A stretch of DNA of 64,000 nucleotides. Origin: JAOUJD01 sp963726405. GTDB lineage: Bacteria > Pseudomonadota > Gammaproteobacteria > Burkholderiales > Burkholderiaceae_F. The notes beneath the pieces were generated by a model. It made no database searches and was not told the DNA's origin. It saw only the letters and a program-made list of their open reading frames with translations. This document shows, in pieces, positions 46,892-56,724 of the stretch (positions are counted from its first letter, which is position 1; each line of letters starts with the position of its first letter). Position numbers and translations under genes: made by a program. The stretch is taken from NCBI GenBank assembly GCA_963726405.1, contig CAVSCF010000005.1, forward strand, positions 186,001 to 250,000, read 5' to 3'.

Positions 46892-48117
46892 TCCTTGTCC
46901 ACGCGGAGCAGGATTGCCAGCGCGGTCAGCGTGGACAGCAGCGCCGATCCGCCGTAGCTCATCAGCGGCAAGGTCAGGCCCTTGGTCGGCAGCAGGCCCG
47001 TGGCTACGCCGATGTTGATGAAGGCCTGGACCCCGATCCACACGCCGACGCCTTGCGCCACCAGTCCCGCGAAAGTGCGCTCGAGCGCGATGGCCTGGCG
47101 ACCGATCTCGAACGCGCGCTTGACGATCCAGTAGAAGAGGACGACCACGGTCAGTACGCCGACGAGGCCGAGTTCCTCGCCAAGTACCGCCAGGATGAAG
47201 TCGGTGTGCGCCTCGGGAAGATAGTGCAGTTTCTCGACGCTGCCGCCGAGACCGACACCGAACCACTCGCCGCGGCCGAAGGCGATCAGCGAGTGCGAAA
47301 GCTGGTATGCCTTGCCCAGCGCGTTGCCCTCGGACCACGGATCGAGGTACGCGAAGATCCGCTCCCTGCGCCACGGGGACAGCCAGATCACCAGCATGAA
47401 GGCGCTGGCCAGCACGACCGTGATGCCGGCGAACAGCTTGCCGTTGACGCCGCCGAGGAACAGGATTCCCATCGCGATGGCGACGATCACGCCGAAGGCG
47501 CCGAGGTCCGGTTGCAGCAGCAGCAGCGCCCCGATCATCGCCATCACCAGGGCCATCGGCAGGAAACCCTTGCCGAAGTGGTGCATGTAGTCCTGCTTTC
47601 GGACCGTGAAGTCGGCGGCATAGAGCACGCACGCGACCTTCATCAGTTCGGAGGGCTGCAGGTTCAGCACACCGAGCGGCACCCAGCGTCGCGCGCCGTT
47701 GACACCCTTGCCGATGCCGGGGATCAGGACCAGCAGGAGAAGCACCATCGTGCCGGCGAAGATCCAGGGCGCAGCGCGCTGCCACGTCGCCATCGGCACC
47801 TGGAACGCGACGACCGCCGCGCAGAACGCGATGCCGAGCGACAAGACGTGCCGCATCAGGAAGTGCGTCGGCGCGACGTTGTAGCGCGGCGAATCGGCCA
47901 GTGCGATCGATGCCGAGTAGACCATCACGGTTCCCAGCATGATCAGCGCGACCACGACACCCACCAGCGCACGGTCGACGCCTGGCAGGGAGGTGCGCGA
48001 CGCAGCCGCTGCACCGACGCTGCCAAGCCCGGCGAACGCCATCATCGAGCCGGTCGCGTCGATGCGGCGTCCGCGCCCGCCGCGCCGTGGCAGCCAGTCG
48101 GTGAGCCGCTTCAGCAC
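46858..48117 (-). CDS. ftsW: Lipid II polymerase / division SEDS protein FtsW
   Basis: SEDS glycosyltransferase that works with FtsI, 419 residues. About ten membrane helices are present. Family motifs are VMVYSASIA near the first helix, LQPSELMKVA, LLLQPDLGAFGVI (with the catalytic Asp region), GNALGKAYQLSHSLIAFGRG, LPEAHTDFILAVLGEELG and GLTLPLMSYGGSA. The start is taken as GTG 48117, which overlaps the murD end by 7 nt; MMAFAG further in is possible. The last residues ENRILMRGGRA lie in the inverted repeat. Confidence 0.95.
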   Translation of the reverse strand: MLKRLTDWLPRRGGRGRRIDATGSMMAFAGLGSVGAAAASRTSLPGVDRALVGVVVALIMLGTVMVYSASIALADSPRYNVAPTHFLMRHVLSLGIAFCAAVVAFQVPMATWQRAAPWIFAGTMVLLLLVLIPGIGKGVNGARRWVPLGVLNLQPSELMKVACVLYAADFTVRKQDYMHHFGKGFLPMALVMAMIGALLLLQPDLGAFGVIVAIAMGILFLGGVNGKLFAGITVVLASAFMLVIWLSPWRRERIFAYLDPWSEGNALGKAYQLSHSLIAFGRGEWFGVGLGGSVEKLHYLPEAHTDFILAVLGEELGLVGVLTVVVLFYWIVKRAFEIGRQAIALERTFAGLVAQGVGVWIGVQAFINIGVATGLLPTKGLTLPLMSYGGSALLSTLTALAILLRVDKENRILMRGGRA

Positions 48118-49598
48118 GGTTGGCCCACCTCGTCGGCGAGTTCGCGCACCGCATCGGCGAACACTTCGGAGCGGTGAACGTAGTTGCGGAACATGTCCAG
48201 GCTCGCGCACGCGGGTGACAGCAGCACGGCATCGCCCTCGCGCGCAGCTTCCGTCGCCACGTCGACCGCTTCCGGCAGCGTGTTCGCCGCGTGCAGCGGA
48301 ACATGCGGTGCGCCCTGCCCGAGCACGGCCCGGATCGCGGGCGCATCGCGGCCGATCAGCACGACCGCGCGTGCGTGCCGGACGACTGGACCGACGAGCG
48401 GGCTGAAGTCCTGCCCCTTGCCGTCGCCACCGAGGATGACCACGAGTTTCCGGCCTTCGGCCCCGAGGCCGTCGAGCGCGGCCACCGTCGCGCCGACGTT
48501 CGTGCCTTTGCTGTCGTCGACGTACTCGACGCCACGGATCGTCGCGATCGTCTCGACGCGATGCGGCTCGCCGCGGTAGGAGCGCAGCGCATGCAACAGG
48601 GGGCCGAGCGGGCAACCCGCCGCGCGTGCGAGCGCCACGGCGGCGAGCGCGTTCACCGCGTTGTGCCGGCCGCGGACCTGCAGCGCGTCGGTGGGCATCA
48701 GCCGGTGCAGATGGATTTCCGGGGGGGCGGCCGGCAGCTCGGGGCTCGCCTTGCGGCGGCGCCCGGTCGGGGTCAGGTCTTCCGCCCAGGCCAGCCAGGT
48801 CATGCCGTTGTCGAGGACCAGGCCGTACGCGTTGCCTGCCGTTGGCGCATCCGAGCCGAACGTGACGATTTCGGCGTTCTTGCGCGCCATCGCCATCACG
48901 CGCTCGTCGTCACGGTTCAGCACCTGCACGGTCTTCGCGCTGAAGATGCGCGCCTTTGCCGCGGCGTAGGCGTCCATCGTGCCGTGCCAGTCGAGGTGAT
49001 CCTGCGTCACGTTGAGCACGACCGCTGCATCGCACTCCAGGGAGCGCGCGGTGACCAGCTGGAAACTCGAAAGCTCCAGCACCCATGCGTCCGGAAGCGC
49101 ATCGTTCGCCAGCGCGTCACGCAGCACATCGAGCACCGCCGGACTGATGTTCCCCGCCACGGCGACCTTCATCCCGGACCGCTCCATCAGCAATCCGGTG
49201 AGTCGCGTGGTCGTCGTCTTGCCGTTGGTGCCCGTGACGCCAATGACCTTCGGTGCGTAACCGCGCTCGGCCTTCAGTTGCGCGATTGCGCGGGCAAAGA
49301 GCTCGATCTCGCCGAGCACTTCAAGCTTCTGCGATTTCGCGTTCTTGAGCAGCGGCGCAACGCTCGCATGCGTCGGCGCGAGGCCGGGACTGATCGCGAC
49401 CAGTTCCACGCCCTCGAGCAACGCCGGAGAGAACTCGCCACCCACGAACTCGGCGGCGGGACAGTCGGCCGCGAGTGCGCTGCGTTGGGGCGGGTCGGTG
49501 CGCGTATCGGCCACACGCAGTTCGAACCCCTGCATGCCGAGCCAGCGTGCCATCGCGAGGCCGCTGTCACCGAGTCCGAGGACGAGTGCGCGCCCCAT
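48111..49598 (-). CDS. murD: UDP-N-acetylmuramoyl-L-alanine--D-glutamate ligase
   Basis: Second Mur ligase, 495 residues. It opens LVLGLGDSGLAMARWL, with ATP loop VIGVTGTNGKTTTTRLTGLL, WVLELSSFQLVTA, NVTQDHLDWHGTMDAYAAAK, RGRHNAVNALAAVALA and the C-terminal DDSKGTNVGAT and LSPACASLDMFRNY. The protein is longer than E. coli MurD (438) owing to an insertion with PTGRRRKASPELPAAPPE near residues 255-285, a betaproteobacterial feature. It shares a TGATG junction with mraY. Confidence 0.96.
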   Translation of the reverse strand: MGRALVLGLGDSGLAMARWLGMQGFELRVADTRTDPPQRSALAADCPAAEFVGGEFSPALLEGVELVAISPGLAPTHASVAPLLKNAKSQKLEVLGEIELFARAIAQLKAERGYAPKVIGVTGTNGKTTTTRLTGLLMERSGMKVAVAGNISPAVLDVLRDALANDALPDAWVLELSSFQLVTARSLECDAAVVLNVTQDHLDWHGTMDAYAAAKARIFSAKTVQVLNRDDERVMAMARKNAEIVTFGSDAPTAGNAYGLVLDNGMTWLAWAEDLTPTGRRRKASPELPAAPPEIHLHRLMPTDALQVRGRHNAVNALAAVALARAAGCPLGPLLHALRSYRGEPHRVETIATIRGVEYVDDSKGTNVGATVAALDGLGAEGRKLVVILGGDGKGQDFSPLVGPVVRHARAVVLIGRDAPAIRAVLGQGAPHVPLHAANTLPEAVDVATEAAREGDAVLLSPACASLDMFRNYVHRSEVFADAVRELADEVGQPC

Positions 49599-50752
49599 CA
49601 GCGCAGCTTCAAGGTTGAAAGGCCAATCAGCACCAGCATCATGCTGATGATCCAGAAACGTACGACGACCTGGGTCTCCTTCCAGCCGGACAGCTCGAAG
49701 TGGTGGTGCAAGGGGGCCATGCGGAAGATGCGCTTGCCCTTGGTCCACTTGAAGTAGCTCACCTGCAGCATCACGGACACCGTCTCCACCACGAAGACGC
49801 CGCCCATGATGAAAAGCACGATTTCCTGGCGCGTGATGACGGCGATCGTTCCGAGCGCGCCGCCAAGGGCGAGCGCACCGACGTCGCCCATGAAGACTTC
49901 GGCGGGATAGGCGTTGAACCAGAGGAAACCCAGGCCCGCGCCAGCGATGGCGCCGCAGATGATCACCAGTTCGCCCGCGCCCGGGATGTACGGGAACAGC
50001 AGGTACTTCGCGAAGTCGGCGCGCCCGATGACATACGCAAACACACCGAGCGCGGCGCCGATCATCACCGTAGGCATGATCGCCAGCCCGTCGAGCCCGT
50101 CGGTGAGGTTGACGGCGTTGCTGGTGCCGACGATCACGAAGTAGGACAGCAGCACGAACCCGAACACGCCCAGCGGATAGGCGACGTTCTTGAAGAACGG
50201 CACGATCAGGTCCGAACGGGGAGGCAGGTCGATGTAGAAGCCATGCGTGAACCACTGGCCCATCAGCACCCAGATCTTGTCGGTCGAGGGCGCCGCGATG
50301 GCGAACGCCAGGTAGAACGACGCGGACAGCCCGATCACCGACTGCCAGAAGTATTTTTCCTTCGCGCTCATCCCCTTCGGATTGCGGTGCACGACCTTCC
50401 GGTAGTCGTCGATCCAGCCGATCCAGCCGAATCCCACGGTCACGATCAGCGTCACCCAGACGAAGCGGTTGGACAGATCGGCCCAAAGCAGCGTCGTGAC
50501 GCCGATCGAAATGAGGATCAGGGCGCCTCCCATCGTCGGCGTGCCGCTCTTCACGAGGTGGGACTGCGGCCCGTCGGTGCGCACGGCCTGCCCGATCTTC
50601 AGCGAGGTGAGGCGGCGGATCACCCACGGGCCGGCCGCGAGCCCGATCAGCAGCGAGGTCGCCGCGGCAAGGACCGCCCGCAACGTCAGGTAGGAAAAGA
50701 CGTTGAACGCGCGGATGTCCTGCGCCAGCCATTCGAACAATTCGAGCAACAC
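49598..50752 (-). CDS. mraY: Phospho-N-acetylmuramoyl-pentapeptide-transferase
   Basis: Membrane enzyme making lipid I, 384 residues with about ten helices. Active-site loops are KSGTPTMGGALILISIG, DDYRKVVHRNPKGMSAKEKY (Asp-Asp), NLTDGLDGLAIMP and the His-rich RMAPLHHHFELSGW. Start GTG follows directly on the murF TGA. Confidence 0.97.
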   Translation of the reverse strand: MLLELFEWLAQDIRAFNVFSYLTLRAVLAAATSLLIGLAAGPWVIRRLTSLKIGQAVRTDGPQSHLVKSGTPTMGGALILISIGVTTLLWADLSNRFVWVTLIVTVGFGWIGWIDDYRKVVHRNPKGMSAKEKYFWQSVIGLSASFYLAFAIAAPSTDKIWVLMGQWFTHGFYIDLPPRSDLIVPFFKNVAYPLGVFGFVLLSYFVIVGTSNAVNLTDGLDGLAIMPTVMIGAALGVFAYVIGRADFAKYLLFPYIPGAGELVIICGAIAGAGLGFLWFNAYPAEVFMGDVGALALGGALGTIAVITRQEIVLFIMGGVFVVETVSVMLQVSYFKWTKGKRIFRMAPLHHHFELSGWKETQVVVRFWIISMMLVLIGLSTLKLR

Positions 50753-52135
50753 TCAGTGCACCCCTTCCGACTGTGTGGCGGCGATCGCCTGCACCACCCG
50801 CTCCATCCGCATGAAGCGCGAACCCTTCACAAGCACCGAGACCGTCGGCCCGAGCCGCGCACGAAGCGCCTCGAGGAGCGCGTCGAGGCCGTCGAAGTGC
50901 CGCGACCCTTCCCCGAATGCCGTCACCGCCTCCGCGGACATCGGACCGAGAGCGAACAAGGCATCGAGACCGCGCTCGCGCGCATAGCTGCCCACCTCGC
51001 GATGGAACTCCGGACCGCGCTCGCCGACCTCGCCCATGTCGCCGAGTACGAGCAGACGCTCGCCGTCCAGGCTCGCCAGCAGGTCGATCGCTGCGCGCAC
51101 CGAATCCGGGTTCGCGTTGTAGGTGTCGTCGATCAGCAACCCGCCTTCGCCGGTCCGGAGGCGGACACCGCGGCCGGACACCGGGCGGAACGCCTGCAGC
51201 CCGGCGGCGATGGCGGCGGCATCGACGCCGGCGCCGATGGCGCACGCCGCGGCGGCGAGGGCGTTGCGCACGTTGTGCGCACCGGTCACGGCAAGCTCCA
51301 CGTTGACCAGGCCGAGCGGCGTCGCCATCGACACCCTGGCGCCGTCTGCGCGCAGGCTGTAGGTGGCCGTCACGACTGCGTCGGCGTCGAGGGCGAAGTC
51401 GACGACGCGACGCGTACCGGCGAGCTGGCGCCAGATCGGCGTGCAGGCATCGTCGGCGGGGAACACCGCAACGCCGTCTTCCGACAGCGGCAGCGCACCG
51501 ATCACCTCGCCGTTCTCGTACGCGGTCGCTTCGACCGACTGCATGAACTCCTGGTGCTCGCGCTGCGCGTTGTTGACGAGGGCAACGGTGGGGCGCACGA
51601 GTTCGGCGAGATAGGCGATCTCGCCCGGATGGTTCATGCCGACTTCGAACACGGCAGCCCGATGCTGCTTGCCGAGCCGCCATAGCATCAGCGGGACGCC
51701 GATGTCGTTGTTCAGGTTGCCGCGCGTGGCCAGGCAGGCCTTGTCGCCGAAGGCCGCCGACAGGATGGACCCGATCATCTGCGTCACGGTCGTCTTGCCA
51801 TTGCTGCCGGCGACAGCGATGACGGGCAGCACGAAGCGTGCACGCCACTGCGCGGCGGCCAGCCCGAGCGCGCGCTTGCTGTCGGCGACGACGACCTGCG
51901 GCAGTTCGACGTCGACCACGCGCTCCACCAGCGCCGCGACCGCTCCCCGTTCCCGCGCCGCCGCCACGTAGTCGTGACCGTCGAAACGTTCGCCGCGCAG
52001 CGCGACGTAGAGCGCACCGGGCGCCAGCGTGCGGGTGTCGGTCGACACGCTGGAGAACGCGATGCGTCCGTCGCCATGGGCGTGCAGCGCCGCAACGGCC
52101 CGCGTCAGTTCGCTGATGGTCATCAGCCCGCTCAT
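50753..52135 (-). CDS. murF: UDP-MurNAc-tripeptide--D-alanyl-D-alanine ligase
   Basis: Adds D-Ala-D-Ala, 460 residues. It has FSSVSTDTRTLAPGALYVAL, ATP loop VIAVAGSNGKTTVTQMI, FEVGMNHPGEIAYL, ALVNNAQREHQEFM, and DDTYNANPDSVRAAID in the C-terminal domain. ATG 52135 overlaps the murE stop (ATGA); MTISELTR five residues in is an alternative. Confidence 0.97.
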   Translation of the reverse strand: MSGLMTISELTRAVAALHAHGDGRIAFSSVSTDTRTLAPGALYVALRGERFDGHDYVAAARERGAVAALVERVVDVELPQVVVADSKRALGLAAAQWRARFVLPVIAVAGSNGKTTVTQMIGSILSAAFGDKACLATRGNLNNDIGVPLMLWRLGKQHRAAVFEVGMNHPGEIAYLAELVRPTVALVNNAQREHQEFMQSVEATAYENGEVIGALPLSEDGVAVFPADDACTPIWRQLAGTRRVVDFALDADAVVTATYSLRADGARVSMATPLGLVNVELAVTGAHNVRNALAAAACAIGAGVDAAAIAAGLQAFRPVSGRGVRLRTGEGGLLIDDTYNANPDSVRAAIDLLASLDGERLLVLGDMGEVGERGPEFHREVGSYARERGLDALFALGPMSAEAVTAFGEGSRHFDGLDALLEALRARLGPTVSVLVKGSRFMRMERVVQAIAATQSEGVH

Positions 52136-53643
52136 CGACGGCCCCGCTCGGACAGCGCGGCGCGCACCTGCGCGAGGTCCGAGTACGGCTGCTTGCGGGT
52201 GCCGACGATCTGGTAGTCCTCGTGACCCTTGCCGGCGACGAGGACGACGTCCTCGGCGGCGGCCTTGCCGACGGCGTGCGCGATCGCTTCGCTGCGGTCG
52301 AGCACGCAGACGAGTTCGCCTGCGCCGCGGGCCCCGAGCGCGATCTGCGCGACGATCGCCGACGGATCTTCCGTGCGCGGGTTGTCGCTGGTTACAACGA
52401 CCACGTCGGCGCCGCCCGCCGCCGCCGCGCCCATCGGCGCGCGTTTGCCCTGGTCGCGGTCGCCGCCTGCCCCGAACACCACCCAAAGCCGTCCGCGCCG
52501 CGCGTCGGAAAGCGGGCGCAGCGCCTGCAGCGCCTGCGCCAGTGCATCCGGCGTGTGCGCGTAATCGACCACGGCCAGTGGCGCGTCCGGCTGCACGATG
52601 CGCTGCATGCGACCGAGCGGCGGCGCCAGGTGCGGCAACGCGGCGACGGCGGCGGCGAAGTTGCCGCCGCAGGAAATGGCCACGCCGACCACGCCGAGCA
52701 GGTTGGAGATGTTGTAGTGCCCCACGACAGGCACTTCGACGGCGACACCCGCCCCATCCATCTTGGCGATGAACGCGAGGCCATCGGGCGTAGTACGGAT
52801 CTTTTCGGCGCTCAGCACATGGGCCAGCCGGGGGTCGCCGGCAGCGGCCGTTGCGGTGTAACCAATCGTGCGCACGCCGCGATCGACAAGGCGCGGAATC
52901 AGGCGCCGCGCGGCCGCGTCGTCCAGATTGACCACCGCGTGCGACAGCGTCGGCCAGTCGAACAGGAGCGCCTTGGCCGCCTCGTACCGCTCCATGGTGC
53001 CGTGGTAGTCGAGGTGATCGCGCGTGAGGTTCGTGTAAAGCGCCACATCGAACTTCATGCCGGCGACCCGACCCTGGTCCAGACCGATCGACGACACCTC
53101 CATCGCCAGCGCCTGGGCGCCGGCGTCGAGCAGTTGACGCACCTCCCGCTGCAGGGAGACCGGATCGGGCGTCGTCAGCGGGCTGTCGCTGAACGGCTCG
53201 TCGGGAAAGCCGATGCCGATCGTCCCGATCACGCCACAGCGGCGGCCGGAGCGGGTGAGCAACTGCGCGATCCACTGCGAACACGATGTCTTGCCGTTGG
53301 TGCCCGTCACGCCGACGGACAGCAGGCTGGTGCTCGGCTGCCCGTAGAAGCTTGCCGCGAGCGGTCCCAGCATCGAACGCAGGTGCGGCACCGGGCGCAC
53401 GGGAATGCCGACGTTGCGCTTCACATAGCCGTTCGCCTCGACCACCGCGGCGGCGGCCCCATGCCTGACCGCGACGTCGATGAAGCTGCGGCCATCGACG
53501 GCGGCGCCGGGCAGCGCCAGAAAAATGTCGCCCGGCTTGACCTTGCGGCTGTCGAGTTGCAGGTCGCGCCGCCTAGCGGCCGTCGGCGCGACCTCGCGCA
53601 CCCAGGCCAGCGTCTCCATCACGACGGCGTTGGGGCCCATCAC
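52132..53643 (-). CDS. murE: UDP-MurNAc-L-Ala-D-Glu--meso-diaminopimelate ligase
   Basis: Third Mur ligase, 503 residues. ATP loop VGVTGTNGKTSCSQWIAQLL; LAMEVSSIGLDQGRV; NLTRDHLDYHGTM; VVDYAHTPDALAQALQAL. The motif SDNPRTEDP marks specificity for meso-diaminopimelate, as expected in Gram-negatives. GTG 53643 overlaps the ftsI stop (GTGA); ATG 53640 is equally possible. Confidence 0.97.
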   Translation of the reverse strand: MMGPNAVVMETLAWVREVAPTAARRRDLQLDSRKVKPGDIFLALPGAAVDGRSFIDVAVRHGAAAAVVEANGYVKRNVGIPVRPVPHLRSMLGPLAASFYGQPSTSLLSVGVTGTNGKTSCSQWIAQLLTRSGRRCGVIGTIGIGFPDEPFSDSPLTTPDPVSLQREVRQLLDAGAQALAMEVSSIGLDQGRVAGMKFDVALYTNLTRDHLDYHGTMERYEAAKALLFDWPTLSHAVVNLDDAAARRLIPRLVDRGVRTIGYTATAAAGDPRLAHVLSAEKIRTTPDGLAFIAKMDGAGVAVEVPVVGHYNISNLLGVVGVAISCGGNFAAAVAALPHLAPPLGRMQRIVQPDAPLAVVDYAHTPDALAQALQALRPLSDARRGRLWVVFGAGGDRDQGKRAPMGAAAAGGADVVVVTSDNPRTEDPSAIVAQIALGARGAGELVCVLDRSEAIAHAVGKAAAEDVVLVAGKGHEDYQIVGTRKQPYSDLAQVRAALSERGRR

Positions 53644-55427
53644 CGCGAGTCCCGCATCGCGAGCAAGGGCGCCTTGGTCGACTCCATCGGACCGTCGGGA
53701 GCCACCTGCAGGGTGCGCAGGGACGCCGCCGAGATCTGCGCGAACACGGGGGCGGCGACGATGCCGCCGTAGTGCTCGCCGCTCGGCTCGTCGATCATGA
53801 CGGCCACCACGATGCGCGGGTCGGATACGGGCGCGAAACCGACGAAGGACGCCACGTAGTCACGCACGTATTGCCCGTTCTTCAGCTTGTGCGCGGTGCC
53901 CGTCTTGCCGGCAACGCGGTAGCCGGGGATGCGCGCACCGGGGGCGGTGCCCTCCGGGCCGACCGCCATCTCGAGCATCCGGCGCATCGCCATCGTCGTT
54001 TCATGCGACATCACGCGAACGCTGCCGACCGGCGGCACGTCCTGCTTCAACAGCGTCAGGGGCACCATGTCGCCGTCGCGCGCGAAGGCGGTGTAGGCGC
54101 GGGCGAGCTGCATCAGCGTCACGGAGACACCGTGACCGTACGAAATGGTCGCCTGCTCGATCGGGCGCCAGCTCTTCGCAGGCCGCAGCCGTCCGGTGAC
54201 CGCGCCGGGAAATCCGAGCTGCGGCGCCTGGCCGAAGCCGGCCGCGGTGTAGAGGTCCCACAGCGTCTGCGCCGGCAGTTCGAGCGCGATCTTCGCGGTT
54301 CCCACGTTGCTCGACTTGGACACCACCTCCTCGACGGTGAGCAGTCCGTGCGCATGCGCGTCGCCGATGGTTCGATTGCCGATCGTCAGCTTGCCGGGCG
54401 CCGTCTGGATCTTCGTGTCGGGACGGACCTTCCCCGCCTCCAGTGCCGCGACGATCGAGAACGGTTTCATCGTCGATCCCGGCTCGAAGGTGTCAGTCAG
54501 CACGCGGTTGCGGATCGCCTCGCCGCTCAGGCGGCCGCGCGCGTTCGGGTCGTACGTGGGCAGGTTCGCGAGCGCGAGCACCTCGCCGCTGCGCACGTCG
54601 ATCACGACGGCGGCTCCGGCCTTGGCGCGATAGCGCTCGAGGGCGCCCTTGAGCGCGGAATGCGCGATGTACTGGATCCGGTTGTCGATCGACAGCGCGA
54701 GGTCCCGCCCGTCGAAGGGTTCGCGCAGCCAGTCGTCCTCGACGATGCGCCCGAGCCGGTCCTTGATCACGCGCCGGCTGCCCGAACGGCCGGCCAGTTG
54801 CTTCTCGTGAGCGAGCTCGATGCCCTCCTGGCCGCGATCCTCGACGTTGGTGAAGCCGATGATGTGCGCGCTGGTCGGGCCCTCGGGATAGTGGCGCTTG
54901 AACTCGCGGCTGGAGTGAATGCCGGGAATCTTCAGCTCTGCGATGCGGTCGGCCACGTCCGCGTCGACCTGCCGCCGGAGGTAGACGAACGTGCGATCTT
55001 CGTCTGCCAGGCGTCGCTTGAGTTCCGCCGGGTTCATGCCCAGCAAACGCGCCAGCTGGCTGACCTGCTCGGCCGATGCCTCGACGTCATCGGGAATCGC
55101 CCACACGGCCTTGGCGGGCACCGACGAGGCCAGCACCACGCCATTGCGATCGGTGATGCGGCCGCGCGTGGCCGGGATTTCGAGCGTGCGCGCGTAGCGC
55201 GCCTCGCCCTGGCGCTGCAGGAAGTCCGTCGATACGCCGCCCATCAGGTAGAAGGCGCGGCCGGCGAGCGCGATGAACGCGCAGAACACCAGGAACAGCA
55301 TCAGCTTGGAACGCCACGACGGCAGCGCGACCGTGAGCAGCGGGTTTGCATTGAACCCCATGCTTTCGCCGCGCGCGCCGCGCTTGCGGCTCGCGGGTCC
55401 GACCCGGGACAGCGAAGGCTGTTTCAC
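53640..55427 (-). CDS. ftsI: Division-specific transpeptidase FtsI (PBP3)
   Basis: Septal D,D-transpeptidase, 595 residues. It has a short basic cytoplasmic tail, one membrane helix (LMLFLVFCAFIALAGRAFYL), a pedestal domain starting IPATRGRITDRNGVVLAS, and a transpeptidase domain with FEPGSTMKPFSI (catalytic Ser, SxxK), KSSNVGTAK (SxN) and AGKTGTAHK (KTG). Start GTG overlaps the ftsL stop. It partners FtsW in this operon. Confidence 0.97.
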   Translation of the reverse strand: MKQPSLSRVGPASRKRGARGESMGFNANPLLTVALPSWRSKLMLFLVFCAFIALAGRAFYLMGGVSTDFLQRQGEARYARTLEIPATRGRITDRNGVVLASSVPAKAVWAIPDDVEASAEQVSQLARLLGMNPAELKRRLADEDRTFVYLRRQVDADVADRIAELKIPGIHSSREFKRHYPEGPTSAHIIGFTNVEDRGQEGIELAHEKQLAGRSGSRRVIKDRLGRIVEDDWLREPFDGRDLALSIDNRIQYIAHSALKGALERYRAKAGAAVVIDVRSGEVLALANLPTYDPNARGRLSGEAIRNRVLTDTFEPGSTMKPFSIVAALEAGKVRPDTKIQTAPGKLTIGNRTIGDAHAHGLLTVEEVVSKSSNVGTAKIALELPAQTLWDLYTAAGFGQAPQLGFPGAVTGRLRPAKSWRPIEQATISYGHGVSVTLMQLARAYTAFARDGDMVPLTLLKQDVPPVGSVRVMSHETTMAMRRMLEMAVGPEGTAPGARIPGYRVAGKTGTAHKLKNGQYVRDYVASFVGFAPVSDPRIVVAVMIDEPSGEHYGGIVAAPVFAQISAASLRTLQVAPDGPMESTKAPLLAMRDSR

Positions 55428-55732
55428 TTCTTCGGCCCCGGGGCGACAGGCGCCGACGCGCTTGCGGTCGGCAGGTTCAGGAAGACCGTGCGACTGCCGT
55501 CCACCGGCTTCATGCCGAGCCGGCGCGCTTCGGCCTCGACGTAGGCCGGCTGCGACAAGCGCGCGAGCTCGATCTTCAGGCGGTCGAAGTCGATGTCGAG
55601 CTGACGCGCCTGCTGCTGCGCGCGTTCGACGTCGACGAACAGCGACCGCGAACGGTGCTGCGCGGTCACAAGCGCGAGCGCGGACGCGAAAAGCGCGATG
55701 CCGAGCAGCAGGACGAGTCCGCGACGGATCAC
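55424..55732 (-). CDS. ftsL: Cell division protein FtsL
   Basis: Small bitopic divisome protein, 102 residues. An N-terminal membrane helix (LVLLLGIALFASALALVTA) is followed by a coiled-coil segment (LFVDVERAQQQARQLDIDFD) and a Pro-rich tail. GTG at 55732 overlaps the rsmH stop (GTGA) and has AGGAG 8 bases upstream; a GTG 21 bp earlier is less likely. Confidence 0.92.
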   Translation of the reverse strand: MIRRGLVLLLGIALFASALALVTAQHRSRSLFVDVERAQQQARQLDIDFDRLKIELARLSQPAYVEAEARRLGMKPVDGSRTVFLNLPTASASAPVAPGPKK

Positions 55733-56718
55733 TGCACGGTCTCCTCGCGCCACGGCTCGCCGGTGCGCTCGGCCACGCGCATCACCGCACTGCGCGCGCG
55801 CGGGTTGACGGCCACTTCCGTGTCATCGGGCAGAACGCGCGCGATCGAACGGAGCGTCGGCCTTGGCAGCTCGGCGGCGCGCAGGGGCAGGCGGCGGGCG
55901 GCCCCGGCGACGCGATCGGGATGCGCGCGCCGTTCGATGAATCGCTTGACGAGGCGGTCTTCCAGCGAGTGAAAGCTGATGACGACCAGCCGGCCCCCGG
56001 GGACCAGCACTGCTGCCGCCTGTTCGAGTGCTAGCGCCAATTCCTCAAGCTCTTGATTGACGTGAATCCGTACAGCCTGAAATGTCCGCGTGGCCGGATG
56101 CTGGAGGGCATCCTTGCGGCTCTTGACGGGGACCGCGTCCGCCACGACAGCGGCAAGGTGCGCGGTGGTTGAAAGCGGCCGCCCAGACGCGCGGCAAGCC
56201 ACAATCGCCTTTGCAATCGATGCAGCAAACCGTTCTTCCCCATAGTCACGGATCACCTGCCTCAGTTCGTCAACCGTTGCGCGCGCCAGCCACTCCGCGG
56301 CGGTTTCGCCGCGCGAGGTATCCATCCGCATGTCGAGCGGCCCGTCGCCGCGCAGCGAGAAGCCGCGCTGCGGATCGTCGATCTGCGGCGACGACACCCC
56401 GATGTCGAGCAGCACGCCGTTCACCATTTCGATGCCGCGGGACTGAAGGGTGACGCGCAGATGTGAAAAGGCCGCGTGCTCCATGTGAAAGCGCGGATCG
56501 GCGATCGCACAGGCGGCCGCGACCGCCGATGGATCGCGGTCGAGTGCGATCAGGCGTCCCTCGGAGGACAGGCGCGAAAGAATCAGTCGGCTGTGCCCGC
56601 CGCGCCCGAAGGTGGCGTCGACATAGATGCCGTCCGGGGCAGTCACCAGGTACTCGACAGCGGGAGCGGCGAGTACCGAACGGTGCCCGGAGGCGTTCGG
56701 TGATGTCGGGGCGGACAT
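55729..56718 (-). CDS. rsmH: 16S rRNA (cytosine1402-N4)-methyltransferase
   Basis: Class I methyltransferase (MraW), 329 residues. It has HRSVLAAPAVEYLVTAPDG, SAM motif YVDATFGRGGHSRLIL, DIGVSSPQIDDPQRGFSLRG, the long helical insertion, RIHVNQELEELALAL and VISFHSLEDRLVKRFI. ATG at 56718 is 6 bp after the mraZ stop. Confidence 0.97.
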   Translation of the reverse strand: MSAPTSPNASGHRSVLAAPAVEYLVTAPDGIYVDATFGRGGHSRLILSRLSSEGRLIALDRDPSAVAAACAIADPRFHMEHAAFSHLRVTLQSRGIEMVNGVLLDIGVSSPQIDDPQRGFSLRGDGPLDMRMDTSRGETAAEWLARATVDELRQVIRDYGEERFAASIAKAIVACRASGRPLSTTAHLAAVVADAVPVKSRKDALQHPATRTFQAVRIHVNQELEELALALEQAAAVLVPGGRLVVISFHSLEDRLVKRFIERRAHPDRVAGAARRLPLRAAELPRPTLRSIARVLPDDTEVAVNPRARSAVMRVAERTGEPWREETVQ

Positions 56719-56724
56719 TCACCG

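Noticed and set aside
49700..51685. Long plus-strand open frame opposite mraY and murF
   Set aside because: Antisense of intact Mur genes with no start signal or motif.
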